Shown: in pieces, positions 47,048-55,467 of the stretch | Numbering within the stretch: the stretch's first letter is position 1 | Layout: each line of letters opens with the position of its first letter | NCBI GenBank assembly: GCA_016710935.1 | Contig: JADJTY010000006.1 | Coordinates: forward strand, 184,137-248,136 | Source of the DNA: Chitinophagaceae bacterium | GTDB taxonomy: Bacteria > Bacteroidota > Bacteroidia > Chitinophagales > Chitinophagaceae | Reading direction: 5' to 3' | Length of the DNA stretch: 64,000 bases | Made by a program: the position numbers and the translations under genes | Notes under the pieces: model-generated | Told to the model about the DNA's origin: nothing | Databases searched by the model: none | Seen by the model: the letters and a program-made list of their open reading frames with translations, nothing else

Positions 47048-48703
47048 TTAGATTCCTATCTTCTCATTCACCAACCCCAATATCTCCGCTTCCAGCGCAA
47101 TGGTTTTTTCTTCTATAGATTTTCCTCTTACAATAATATCAGTAATAAATTCTTTATCATTGTAGCCGGTGGCATTAATGCGTACGTTCATAAAAGCGCC
47201 TATTACTGCGGCCCTGGCACAAAGAGCACCCACACCTGCATCGGTAACCGAATTGGGGTTGCCTTCTATCACCATCGCCTTAATCACTTCCATACTGGCG
47301 TATGCAGTTTCCATTACTTTAAAAGGTATTTCAATAGCGTATCTGGTTGCATCCTGAATGGCTTGTGTACGGGCAGCTTTTTCTTCGGGCGTTGCCTTGG
47401 GTAATGCAAATGCCTGCATAATCTTATTAAAGGCTGCGGTATCAGCATCCACCAGTTTGAGCAGTTCGTTTTTATACTGCTCCCCTTTCTCCGCCCAGTT
47501 GCTAAATTCCTGCCAACGCTCATCCCAGCCTTTTTTATGACTGCTTAAATTGGCAACCATACAACCCAGGCTGATGCCCAATGCACCTACATAAGCACTG
47601 ATGGAGCCACCGCCGGGTGCAACACTTTCGCTGGCGGTAAGGTCGGCAAAATCGTTGAGCTTCATATTTATTAAACGGCTGCTAACTGCATCACCCAGCA
47701 TGTATTCAATGATTCTTTCTTCGGGTTTAAATGGCCCCAGTTCATCCAGCCCCATACTTTTAATGGCAATTTTTATCAGTTCTTTTTCACTCACCCCGGT
47801 GCTTCGTTTTTGCTTTTGTAAAAAATATTTGCCGGCATCGGTCATGGCCTTTAAAGGAATAAGGCCTACCAGCTCACTACCGGTAACGCGTATCCCACGG
47901 TCGGTTGCTTTGGTACATACTTCATCAAAGGCCACATGCACGGGCGTGATGTTGATATTGGTGAGGTTCATGGATATCTGCGCCACGCCATATTCTTCTA
48001 TATACCAGCCAATGGCTTTAACACTTTTTAAGGTGCCGGGCTGGTTAACTTTTTGGCCACCTACTTCTACATTTCTTCCGGCTTCCCGTACATCAAAAGC
48101 AATGGCATTGGCACGGCGGGTACTGGTGGTGTTTAGGTTGATATTATATGCCACCAGGAAATCCCTGGCGCCAATAACAGTTCCGCCACGTTTTGCATCA
48201 AATTCAGCAGGACCAAAATCGGGTATCCATTGCGGCTCTTTTATCTTTTTAAAGAAGCCTTCGTATTCACCTGCACGTATCACCGATAAATTATTTCTTG
48301 TTGTATCGGGCTGTGCGGCTTCATATAAATAAACGGGAATGTTAAGCTCTTCTCCTACCCTTTTGGCGAGTTGCTGTGCATACCTGGCTGTTTCTTCCAT
48401 GCTGATGTTTGCAATGGGTATCAGCGGACAAACATCGGTGGCACCCATGCGGGGATGCTCGCCTTTGTGTTTACTCATGTCAATCAACTCGCCGGCTTTT
48501 TTTATGGCTTTAAAAGCGGCTTCAATAACATTGGCCGGCTCGCCCACCATAGTTACCACGGTACGGTTGGTGGCTTTGCCCGGGTCTACGTTTAATAAAC
48601 GTACGCCTTCAACGGATTCTATTTCGTTGGTTATTTGTTTGATGAGGTTGAGGTCGTTGCCTTCGGAGAAGTTTGGAACACATTCGATAAGTTGCTGGGC
48701 CAT
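47048..48703 (-). CDS. ftcD: Glutamate formimidoyltransferase/formimidoyl-THF cyclodeaminase fusion
   Basis: Bifunctional enzyme of histidine breakdown: moves the formimino group of formiminoglutamate to tetrahydrofolate, then releases ammonia to form methenyl-THF. Residues 1-180 are the transferase N-domain (ECVPNFSEGNDLNLIKQI, HPRMGATDVCPLIPI with its catalytic His), 180-300 the transferase C-domain (ARDFLVAYNINLNTT), and about 345-545 the cyclodeaminase (DLTASESVAPGGGSISAYVG). The 551-residue length equals the mammalian fusion. It is cytoplasmic. The other hut gene in the window, hutI, is 2.1 kb away on the same strand beyond a + strand gene, so they are separate units. Confidence 0.94.
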   Translation of the reverse strand: MAQQLIECVPNFSEGNDLNLIKQITNEIESVEGVRLLNVDPGKATNRTVVTMVGEPANVIEAAFKAIKKAGELIDMSKHKGEHPRMGATDVCPLIPIANISMEETARYAQQLAKRVGEELNIPVYLYEAAQPDTTRNNLSVIRAGEYEGFFKKIKEPQWIPDFGPAEFDAKRGGTVIGARDFLVAYNINLNTTSTRRANAIAFDVREAGRNVEVGGQKVNQPGTLKSVKAIGWYIEEYGVAQISMNLTNINITPVHVAFDEVCTKATDRGIRVTGSELVGLIPLKAMTDAGKYFLQKQKRSTGVSEKELIKIAIKSMGLDELGPFKPEERIIEYMLGDAVSSRLINMKLNDFADLTASESVAPGGGSISAYVGALGISLGCMVANLSSHKKGWDERWQEFSNWAEKGEQYKNELLKLVDADTAAFNKIMQAFALPKATPEEKAARTQAIQDATRYAIEIPFKVMETAYASMEVIKAMVIEGNPNSVTDAGVGALCARAAVIGAFMNVRINATGYNDKEFITDIIVRGKSIEEKTIALEAEILGLVNEKIGI

Positions 48704-48787
48704 GGTTATTATTTTTTGCCGGTAAGGCGGAAAGACGTTTTATTTTACGGCTTTCCGGCCATTTTTTATTTTAAAATTAAGGAAATA

Positions 48788-48874
48788 AACCACAAAGCAC
48801 CAAATGGTAGGCACTAAGAACACAAAGTTATACTTAGTGATCTTTGTGTTTGTTGCTTTGTGCTCTTAGTGGTT
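48788..48874. repeat. Inverted repeat of the CTTTGTG type, second copy
   Basis: Arms CACTAAGAACACAAAG (48812-48827) and CTTTGTGCTCTTAGTG (48856-48871) match at 15 of 16 pairs; ACCAC/GTGGT bases extend the outside. Same composition as 5128-5196. It lies between the divergent ftcD and CoA-transferase genes. Confidence 0.65.
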
Positions 48875-49037
48875 AATAAAAAGTTGCATGCAAAGACTGT
48901 AAATGGCAAAGACAAAAAGCTTAGCGGTTTTGTATCTTTGCTTCTTTGTGTGAAAACCAAAATCATACTGCCACATGATAAAGATTAGCCGCCACTTTAG
49001 CTTATAAAGCTGAAATTTGCACGAAACACAACGATCA

Positions 49038-50324
49038 ATGATTCGTCCATACAACTACGTAACTACCAAAGATGCCCTATCCATTATTGAAAGTAATAGC
49101 CGGGTATTCGTGCATGGCAGTATCTGTACCCCCACTTACCTGCTGAATGAACTGGCCTATGAAAAAGACCGGCTGAAAAATGTAGAACTGGTTTCTATTA
49201 CACTGAAAGGCGAAATTGAAATAGCCAAAGCGGAATACCAGGAAAGTTTTCATCTCAATTCCCTGTTTGTTTCCTCGCCCATCCGTGATGCGGTGGCCGA
49301 TGGCCGGGCGGATTTTGTGCCCGTGTTCTTAAGTGATATACCTGACCTTTTCAAGAATGGTATTTTACCGATAGATACAGCCATTGTGCAGGTATCTCCG
49401 CCCGATAAACAGGGCTATGTTTCGCTGGGTGTGTCGGTAGATATTGCCCGTTCAGCGGTTGACTCTGCCAAACAACTGATTGCCCTGGTAAATCCTAAAA
49501 TGCCCCGTACACATGGCGATGGCATGATACATACCGACAGGTTTCATAAAATGGTTTTTCATGATGCTGAACTGCCCGAAGAAAGTTACAGCAGCAAAGT
49601 GGGAGAAAATGAACTGAAGATTGGCAAGTTCATTGCCGACATGATCGATGATGGCAGCACCCTGCAAATGGGCATCGGCACCATTCCCGATGCGGTGTTA
49701 AGCCTGCTCGGCAACCATAAAAACCTGGGTGTGCATACCGAGATGATGAGCGATGGTGTGATCAGCCTGATAGAAAGTGACGTGATCAATAACCGCAAAA
49801 AAAAGATACACCCCAATAAAAGTGTGACCAGTTTTGCCCTGGGCACAAGAAAATTATACAACTATGTTGATGATAACCCCTCTGTTGTTTTTTTGGATAT
49901 TGATTATGTGAACAGTCCTATTGTGATCATGCGCAATCCAAAAGTGATCGCCATCAACAGCGCTATTGAGGTTGACCTGACCGGGCAGGTGTGCAGCGAC
50001 AGTATTGGGACCCTGCAATACAGCGGCATTGGCGGGCAAATGGATTTTATCCGTGGTGCCGCACTGAGCAAAGGTGGTAAACCTATAATTGCATTAACCA
50101 GCCGTACCAAACATGGTATGCCCAGGATAGTACCTTATTTAAAAGAAGGTGCCGGTGTGGTTACCACCCGTGGTCATGTACACTATGTAGTTACCGAATA
50201 TGGTGTTGCGTATTTATTTGGAAAGAATTTAAGGCAGCGGGCTAAGTTGCTCATAGATATTGCTCACCCCGATGACCGGGAAATGCTTGAGCGGATGAGC
50301 TATGAAAGATTTAAATCTTTTTAG
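49038..50324 (+). CDS. Acetyl-CoA hydrolase/transferase family CoA-transferase (4-hydroxybutyrate-type)
   Basis: 428 residues from ATG at 49038 (MIRPYNYVTTKDALSIIE); a TTG seven codons upstream is less likely. A family I CoA-transferase moving CoA between acetyl-CoA and a short carboxylate. Seen: PVFLSDIPDLFKNGILPID, VQVSPPDKQGYVSLGVSVD, MGIGTIPDAVLSLLGNH with the catalytic Glu in GVHTEMMSDGV, and the C-terminal GIGGQMDFIRGAALSKGG plus THRGHVHYVVTEYGVAYL-like end (TTRGHVHYVVTEYGVAYL). Substrate could be acetate, succinate, butyrate or 4-hydroxybutyrate. Followed by a bidirectional terminator. Confidence 0.9.
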   Translation: MIRPYNYVTTKDALSIIESNSRVFVHGSICTPTYLLNELAYEKDRLKNVELVSITLKGEIEIAKAEYQESFHLNSLFVSSPIRDAVADGRADFVPVFLSDIPDLFKNGILPIDTAIVQVSPPDKQGYVSLGVSVDIARSAVDSAKQLIALVNPKMPRTHGDGMIHTDRFHKMVFHDAELPEESYSSKVGENELKIGKFIADMIDDGSTLQMGIGTIPDAVLSLLGNHKNLGVHTEMMSDGVISLIESDVINNRKKKIHPNKSVTSFALGTRKLYNYVDDNPSVVFLDIDYVNSPIVIMRNPKVIAINSAIEVDLTGQVCSDSIGTLQYSGIGGQMDFIRGAALSKGGKPIIALTSRTKHGMPRIVPYLKEGAGVVTTRGHVHYVVTEYGVAYLFGKNLRQRAKLLIDIAHPDDREMLERMSYERFKSF

Positions 50325-50348
50325 GCTAAGACATACAGCTCATTAATC

Positions 50349-50378
50349 AAATGCCGGTTTTTTCTAAACCCGGCATTT
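50349..50378. terminator. Bidirectional terminator between convergent genes
   Basis: Perfect 9-bp arms AAATGCCGG (50349-50357) and CCGGCATTT (50370-50378) between the CoA-transferase and the convergent small secreted protein gene. Confidence 0.75.
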
Positions 50379-50383
50379 GTACT

Positions 50384-50800
50384 TTAAAAAAGAGCATAGT
50401 ATCGCTCTTTACTGAGTTTTTTCATATACCCGCTTTTAAATTTTGAACCATCATTACATCCGCAGGAGTATGTGTAACCATTATCCCCGTCAGTTTTATC
50501 AATGACCACCTTGGTACTGCTGTACTTATATTTACGGGCAGCTTTGCTGTTGGTAATGGCTTGTGTTATCTGGTACGAACAATTTCCCATCCAGCTTAAC
50601 CTGAACTGCGTTCTTACTTTTGTAACTGTATTTTTTTCGTACTGGTATTTTTTACGCCGGTGAACCAAAACAGTATTCCCCAAAGAATCGGTGTATGAGA
50701 AATATCCTTTATTATAATTCAAACAGGCAGTACTGTCGGCCTGTGCAAAAGCAGCATGGCAAAAGAAAAGGCCGGACAGTATCAGCAAAAAAGGTTTCAT
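50384..50800 (-). CDS. Small exported protein, paralogue of the lipoprotein at 27428-27838
   Basis: 138 residues with signal peptide (MKPFLLILSGLFFCHAAFAQ). The mature part shares with the 27428 protein the Cys-KGYFSY start, a central RRKKYQYEKNTVTKVRTQF and WMGNCSYQITQA; it adds a Cys-x-Cys near the end (YSCGCNDGSKFKSGYM). It is the last gene of a tightly packed five-gene run (10 bp after hutI). Function unknown. Confidence 0.78.
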   Translation of the reverse strand: MKPFLLILSGLFFCHAAFAQADSTACLNYNKGYFSYTDSLGNTVLVHRRKKYQYEKNTVTKVRTQFRLSWMGNCSYQITQAITNSKAARKYKYSSTKVVIDKTDGDNGYTYSCGCNDGSKFKSGYMKKLSKERYYALF

Positions 50801-50810
50801 ACGATTTCAT

Positions 50811-52055
50811 TTAAATAAACTGTCCATTGATCATCACCTGGCTGATCAGGTTAGTTCCAAAAGAATAAGGCAGGTAAGCAAGCGAAGGAATAGGCTTTGT
50901 AAAAATAAGATTGGCTTTTTTGCCGATGCTGATGCTGCCGAGTTCGTGCTGTAATTCCATAGCATATGCACCATTAATAGTAGCCGCATTGATGGCTTCT
51001 TCGGGTAGCATTTTCATTTGTATACAACTGAGTGCAATCATAAAATTCATATTGCCGCTGGGCGATGAGCCGGGGTTATAATCGCTGGCGAGGGCAATGG
51101 CGCAACCGGCATCAATTAACTGCCTGGCAGGTTGAAAGGGCATTCTTAAGAAGAAAGCAGCCGTGGGTAAAAGTGTTCCAATGGTACCTGAATTACTTAA
51201 CATTTTAACATCAGCATCGGTCATAGTCTCCAGGTGATCAACGGATAAGGCATTTAATTTTATGGCAGATTCAATACCGCCAATGCTGTTTAACTGGTTA
51301 ACATGCAGCTTGGGTTTTAGTCCGTAGCGCATACCTGCTTTGCAGATAGTTTCCATTTCTTCGGGAGAAAAGAATCCGGTTTCGCAGAAGCAATCAATAT
51401 AATCGGCAAGCTTTTCTGCAGCAATTACGGGTAGCATTTGGTTGATGATACTATCAATATAGCCGGCATGATCTTCTTTGTAAGCAACCGGATAAGTATG
51501 TGCACCCAGGAAGGTTGATTTGATTGAAAGCACTGATCTTTCTTTCAGCTTTTTTATCACCCGCAGCATCTTCAACTCCCCTTCTGCAGTTAAGCCATAG
51601 CCGCTTTTTATTTCGATGGCACCGGTACCGAGTTTGCTTAGTTCTTCAAGTCTTTTCCAGGCACCATTGAAGAGTTCATCTGCTGTTGCTTCATGTAATT
51701 TGTTGGCCGAATTTAAAATACCGCCGCCTTTGGCCGCAATTGCTGCGTAGCTCATCCCTTTTAGTTTATCAATAAATTCTTCCTCACGTGTTTTGGCAAA
51801 AACAAGGTGGGTGTGACTGTCGCACCAGGTGGGCAAAACAAACTGTCCATCGGCATCAATGATCTGTTTGGGTAGTTGCGGTACTTTTAGTTCCAACTCG
51901 TACATATTGCCGTAATCGGCAATGATGCCGTCTTCAATTAATACAAATGCGTCTTCAATAACCGGTAAGTCAGCTAATTCAACACCCCGGAGTAAATGAT
52001 TCTCTTCCCGGGTATTTACCAATTGTTTGATATGCTGTATTAATACGGAGGACAT
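50811..52055 (-). CDS. hutI: Imidazolonepropionase HutI
   Basis: Third step of histidine degradation: hydrolysis of imidazolone propionate to formiminoglutamate, the substrate of FtcD. Metal motifs: FVLPTWCDSHTHLVFAKTREEEF, KLHVNQLNSIGGIESAI (His), SVDHLETMTDADV (His) and ALASDYNPGSSPSGNMN (Asp). The length of 414 residues is normal and there is no signal peptide. It is fourth in a run of five genes with 9-10 bp gaps, beside a Mur ligase rather than other hut genes; hutU and hutH are not in the window. Confidence 0.93.
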   Translation of the reverse strand: MSSVLIQHIKQLVNTREENHLLRGVELADLPVIEDAFVLIEDGIIADYGNMYELELKVPQLPKQIIDADGQFVLPTWCDSHTHLVFAKTREEEFIDKLKGMSYAAIAAKGGGILNSANKLHEATADELFNGAWKRLEELSKLGTGAIEIKSGYGLTAEGELKMLRVIKKLKERSVLSIKSTFLGAHTYPVAYKEDHAGYIDSIINQMLPVIAAEKLADYIDCFCETGFFSPEEMETICKAGMRYGLKPKLHVNQLNSIGGIESAIKLNALSVDHLETMTDADVKMLSNSGTIGTLLPTAAFFLRMPFQPARQLIDAGCAIALASDYNPGSSPSGNMNFMIALSCIQMKMLPEEAINAATINGAYAMELQHELGSISIGKKANLIFTKPIPSLAYLPYSFGTNLISQVMINGQFI

Positions 52056-52064
52056 ACTTGTTGT

Positions 52065-52568
52065 TTATTTTTTTGTTAGCGTTAATCTTTTACGGATGGC
52101 AAAATCAACCGCTTCGCCAGACCTTATACCTTTTGTAATGTTGAGTATGCCTGGGCCAATGATGAGGATATCCTGGAAATCTACGGGCTTGTAATTATCA
52201 TAACCTTCTCTTTCGGCATAAATGCTTAAGCGTACACCCCTGCGACGTACTTCCGCAATATCAAACTGGGCACTGTCGAAACTCAGCTTGCTGCTGTTGT
52301 TGTACACATACAGGAAATTTGTTTCGGTAGTCTGTATTCCGCCAGGTGCTGTGTAGGTAAAGTTAAACTGCAAAGAATCTTTTAAATCAACCACATCCAG
52401 TACTACCGAAAGGGTGATCTGGTTTACTGCACCACCGGATACCGTGTTCACCGATGTTCCTGTCCAATTGCCCACCAGTGCTTTAAACTCTGCATTGGTA
52501 ATTGAATTGTTTTGAGCAAACGCAGCCAACTGTAAAATAATGAGCAACGCACTTAAGATGATCTTCAT
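52065..52568 (-). CDS. Exported protein of unknown function in the hutI run
   Basis: 167 residues with signal peptide (MKIILSALLIILQLAAFAQ). The mature part is beta-rich and lipocalin-like in rhythm: FKALVGNWTGTSVNTVSGG, SLQFNFTYTAPGGIQTTETN, LSFDSAQFDIAEVRRRGVRL, ending VDFAIRKRLTLTKK. The GNWTG motif near the start is what lipocalin-like folds show, but this is only resemblance. It is 10 bp after the Mur ligase and 9 bp before hutI, so co-transcription is nearly certain. Confidence 0.78.
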   Translation of the reverse strand: MKIILSALLIILQLAAFAQNNSITNAEFKALVGNWTGTSVNTVSGGAVNQITLSVVLDVVDLKDSLQFNFTYTAPGGIQTTETNFLYVYNNSSKLSFDSAQFDIAEVRRRGVRLSIYAEREGYDNYKPVDFQDILIIGPGILNITKGIRSGEAVDFAIRKRLTLTKK

Positions 52569-52578
52569 GGTGTTTTAT

Positions 52579-53979
52579 TTACAGTGATTCAAATACAGAT
52601 TTGCTGAAAGCTTCCAGCCCCGGGTCTCTTGCCCCCATTAAAAGTAATACAGAATTACCAGAAAGATGTGGCCGTACATTTTCTACAAACAGGTTGCGGT
52701 CTTCTACAAAGAATGCATTTTTACCTAAAGCTTTAATATCGTTTATCAGATCATTGGCGCTGATATCTTTTACAGCTGTGCCTCCCGCATAAAATATCTC
52801 GCTCATCCATATTTCATCCTGCGGCCTTAAAGCAGCAGCAATTTCTTTTACAAAATCTGCTCTTAAAAACCTTGTTGGACCATAACCATGCGGTTGAAAC
52901 CAGGCTACCACTTTATTGGCAACCGGCTGGCAGGCCATGATGGCCGCAGCACACTTTACCGGATTGTGTGCATAATCATCAATAACCCAAATACCATTTT
53001 TATTGCCCAGCACCTGGTTACGGCGGTAAATACCTTCGTAATTTTTTAAAGCAGCTGCACAGGTTTCAAGATCAACGCCAATTTGGTTTGCAACAGCAAC
53101 GGCAGCAAGGGCGTTTTCCATATTATGTTTACCGATGCTGTTGATTTTGAATTTTGAACCTGCCTGTCCGGTAGGCAGGTTTTGAATTTTGAATTCAATC
53201 GAGAATCCATCCTGCGAAAAATCCGTTGCAATGAAGCCAGCACCTGAATTTTCATCTGAAGAAAAATCCTGCTCAATATTTTGAGAAAGCTGTTTTGCTA
53301 AAGTATTGGATTGATTGACAATAAAAACCTTACTGTTGTTTTTAAATGTGGTGAAGATGCTCATCAGTTCATCGATCTCCTGGTGGTCTTTATCTACATT
53401 CAGCAGCAAACCAATCTCCGGTTCGTATTGTACAATTGAGCCATCGCTTTCATCGGCTTCAATAACCAGCCATGCTCCTGCTCCCACTTTTGCATTGCCA
53501 ATTTTGTTTTCTTTAATAATACTTACCAAACCTGCTCCGCTAATGATGCTGGGTTCAAGTCCTGCTTTATCTAAAATATCAAACAACATGGCGCTGGTAG
53601 TGCTTTTGCCCGATGTGCCACCCACAGCAATGGTTCTTTTACTTTTGGCGATCAATGCCAGCAATTCAGACCGCCTGATGATGGGGATGTTGAGTTGCTT
53701 TGCTTTCTGCACTTCAAAAACGGTATCTTCTATGGCAGTAGAAACAACAACTAAATCTGTTTCAGCAGTTATACCGTCTCCGTTTTGTAAAAAACATGGT
53801 ATGCCTTCGGCTTCCAGTTTTGTTTTGGTATCATTAAACTCACCTGCTGTAAAATAACGGTCGCTGCCGCTCACCTTTTTTTCAATACCTGCAAGGTATT
53901 GCGCAATGGCGCTCATACCTACACCGGCCACACCAATGAAGAAAACATTTTTAAAATCATGTATCCCTGTTATCATCAT
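52579..53979 (-). CDS. Mur ligase family protein (MurC/Mpl-like) with an in-frame palindromic insertion
   Basis: 466 residues. The three Mur domains are present: Rossmann start HDFKNVFFIGVAGVGMSAIA, ATP loop AVGGTSGKSTTSAML, central ligase motifs VIEADESDGSIV and NVDKDHQEI, and the C-terminal WVIDDYAHNPVKCAAAI. It resembles MurC (UDP-MurNAc:L-Ala) or the recycling ligase Mpl; the gene is outside any division cluster, which favours a recycling role, as inference. Between GFSIEFKI and NSIGKHNME lies an extra stretch, QNLPTGQAGSKFKI, encoded by a palindromic repeat. The start overlaps the MFS gene stop by 4 bp (ATGA), so translation is coupled. Confidence 0.85.
   Translation of the reverse strand: MMITGIHDFKNVFFIGVAGVGMSAIAQYLAGIEKKVSGSDRYFTAGEFNDTKTKLEAEGIPCFLQNGDGITAETDLVVVSTAIEDTVFEVQKAKQLNIPIIRRSELLALIAKSKRTIAVGGTSGKSTTSAMLFDILDKAGLEPSIISGAGLVSIIKENKIGNAKVGAGAWLVIEADESDGSIVQYEPEIGLLLNVDKDHQEIDELMSIFTTFKNNSKVFIVNQSNTLAKQLSQNIEQDFSSDENSGAGFIATDFSQDGFSIEFKIQNLPTGQAGSKFKINSIGKHNMENALAAVAVANQIGVDLETCAAALKNYEGIYRRNQVLGNKNGIWVIDDYAHNPVKCAAAIMACQPVANKVVAWFQPHGYGPTRFLRADFVKEIAAALRPQDEIWMSEIFYAGGTAVKDISANDLINDIKALGKNAFFVEDRNLFVENVRPHLSGNSVLLLMGARDPGLEAFSKSVFESL
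53157..53181. repeat. Palindromic element inside the Mur ligase coding sequence
   Basis: Arms AACCTGCCT (53157-53165) and AGGCAGGTT (53173-53181) enclose GTCCGGT. Direct repeats of TTTTGAATTTTGAA flank it on both sides, like a duplicated target or element ends. The reading frame stays open through it and encodes LPTGQAG in the protein. Confidence 0.7.
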
Positions 53980-55196
53980 GCCGGACTTTGTTTTGTATGT
54001 AATGTATTATAAGCGATCCATCCACTCACCATCATTAAGACCGCACCCAGTAAAAAAGGCGCACCAGGTAAATGAAAGGGAGCATCTTTATGCGTAAAAT
54101 AATAAAATAAATTGTTCATCAGCAGCGGTCCGATAATAGCAGCCGCACTCATTATACTGGTGATGGCACCCTGCAACGCGCCCTGCTGGCTGGGTGGTAC
54201 ATGGCCCGCCATGATAGACTGTATAGCCGGCATCGTAATACCGCCCAGGCAATAAGGAATTAAAATAACAAACATCATCCAGCTTTGGGTAGCTATGCCA
54301 AATAATAACAGGCCAAGTGCATACAAACCCAGGCCGGTAAAAATACTTTTTTCATTTCCCAGTTTTGGATTGATATAACGGATCAAACCTCCCTGCACCA
54401 CGGCCACCATGATACCCACCGCACCTAATGAAAGGCCCACCATTTTTTCATCCCAGTTAAAACGGTACATGCCAAAATAACTCCAGGTGCTCATTACAGA
54501 ATGTGCCGCAATATAGATGAGTAAAATAGAGAATGCCAGTCCTGTAACGGCCGGATATTTTTTCAGGTGTAACAGGGAGCCCACCGGGTTAGCCCTTTTC
54601 CAGTCGAAAGCCCGGCGATTTTCCTTACTCAGCGATTCGGGCAAAACAAAATAACCATAGGCCCAGTTTACAAGTGCCAGTATGGCTGCTGCATAAAAAG
54701 GAATGCGTGGGCCAAGGTTACCCAACAGTCCGCCAATAACCGGACCAATAATAAACCCCAGGCCAAAAGCTGCACCTATCATTCCAAAATTTTTTGCCCG
54801 GTTTTCCTTGGTACTGATATCCGAAATATAGGCTGCACCGGTTGTAAAGCTGGCGCCGGTAATACCTGCAATGACCCTTCCTGCAAATAACCAGCCGTAG
54901 GTAGGTGCCAGTGCCAGGAATAAATAATCGATACCAAAACCAAATAAGGAGAATAACAGTACCGGCCTGCGGCCGTATTTATCACTCAGGTTTCCTAAAA
55001 TGGGTGCGCATAAAAACTGTACAAATGCATAGGCAAACATAAGCAGGCTTCCATATTTGGAAGCGGTGCTGATATCAACTCCTTTCAATGCTGATATTAA
55101 TTTGGGCATTACCGGAATAATGATTCCAAAGCCAATTACATCAATTAAAAGTGTGATAAAAATAAAGCCAACTGCAGCGTTGCGTTTTGAAGCCAT
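53976..55196 (-). CDS. MFS exporter of the TetA-like (TCR/Tet) group
   Basis: 406 residues, 12 membrane segments. The start FIFITLLIDVIGFGIIIPVMP and motif A in LGNLSDKYGRRPVLL are typical of the drug:H+ antiporter-1 family that includes TetA, as is GRVIAGITGASFTTGAAYI. In Bacteroidota these chromosomal members are abundant and mostly not resistance genes; the substrate is unknown. It is the first gene of a five-gene run (Mur ligase, secreted protein, hutI, secreted protein), so export of a cell-wall or histidine-related metabolite is conceivable but unproven. Confidence 0.88.
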   Translation of the reverse strand: MASKRNAAVGFIFITLLIDVIGFGIIIPVMPKLISALKGVDISTASKYGSLLMFAYAFVQFLCAPILGNLSDKYGRRPVLLFSLFGFGIDYLFLALAPTYGWLFAGRVIAGITGASFTTGAAYISDISTKENRAKNFGMIGAAFGLGFIIGPVIGGLLGNLGPRIPFYAAAILALVNWAYGYFVLPESLSKENRRAFDWKRANPVGSLLHLKKYPAVTGLAFSILLIYIAAHSVMSTWSYFGMYRFNWDEKMVGLSLGAVGIMVAVVQGGLIRYINPKLGNEKSIFTGLGLYALGLLLFGIATQSWMMFVILIPYCLGGITMPAIQSIMAGHVPPSQQGALQGAITSIMSAAAIIGPLLMNNLFYYFTHKDAPFHLPGAPFLLGAVLMMVSGWIAYNTLHTKQSPA

Positions 55197-55283
55197 TCAA
55201 ATTGAGTTGTAAGTAAGTGCAAATGTAATTAATATGGCGTGATGAAATGTTTGGTTGTGTCTTAGTTTTAAAAGTTGTCAGCA

Positions 55284-55369
55284 TGACTGTCCCGATTATT
55301 TCGGGAAGCTTGTTGAAGGCGGGTTACCCTTGAAATCATACCGGCTTCGACAAGCTCAGCCTGACAGTT
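55284..55369. repeat. Palindromic repeat, copy 3 of the TTCGACAAGCTCAGGCTGACA family
   Basis: Right arm CTTCGACAAGCTCAGCCTGA then CAGT (about 55345-55368); left arm keeps ACTGTC and AGCTTGTTGAAG and, like copy 2, carries a second palindrome CCCGATTATTTCGGG (55291-55305). It lies in the gap between the divergent MFS and unknown-protein genes. Confidence 0.7.
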
Positions 55370-55467
55370 AAATGAAAAAAAGACCATACAAACTGAGATG
55401 CCACTAAAAGTTTGTTCATTTTGAATGTTGACTGCTGTTGTTTATATTTAATCATCAAAACATTTGT

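Noticed and set aside
53976..55196. Tetracycline resistance gene
   Set aside because: The TetA-like group is broad and chromosomal members in Bacteroidota are usually not resistance determinants; the context shows no mobile element.
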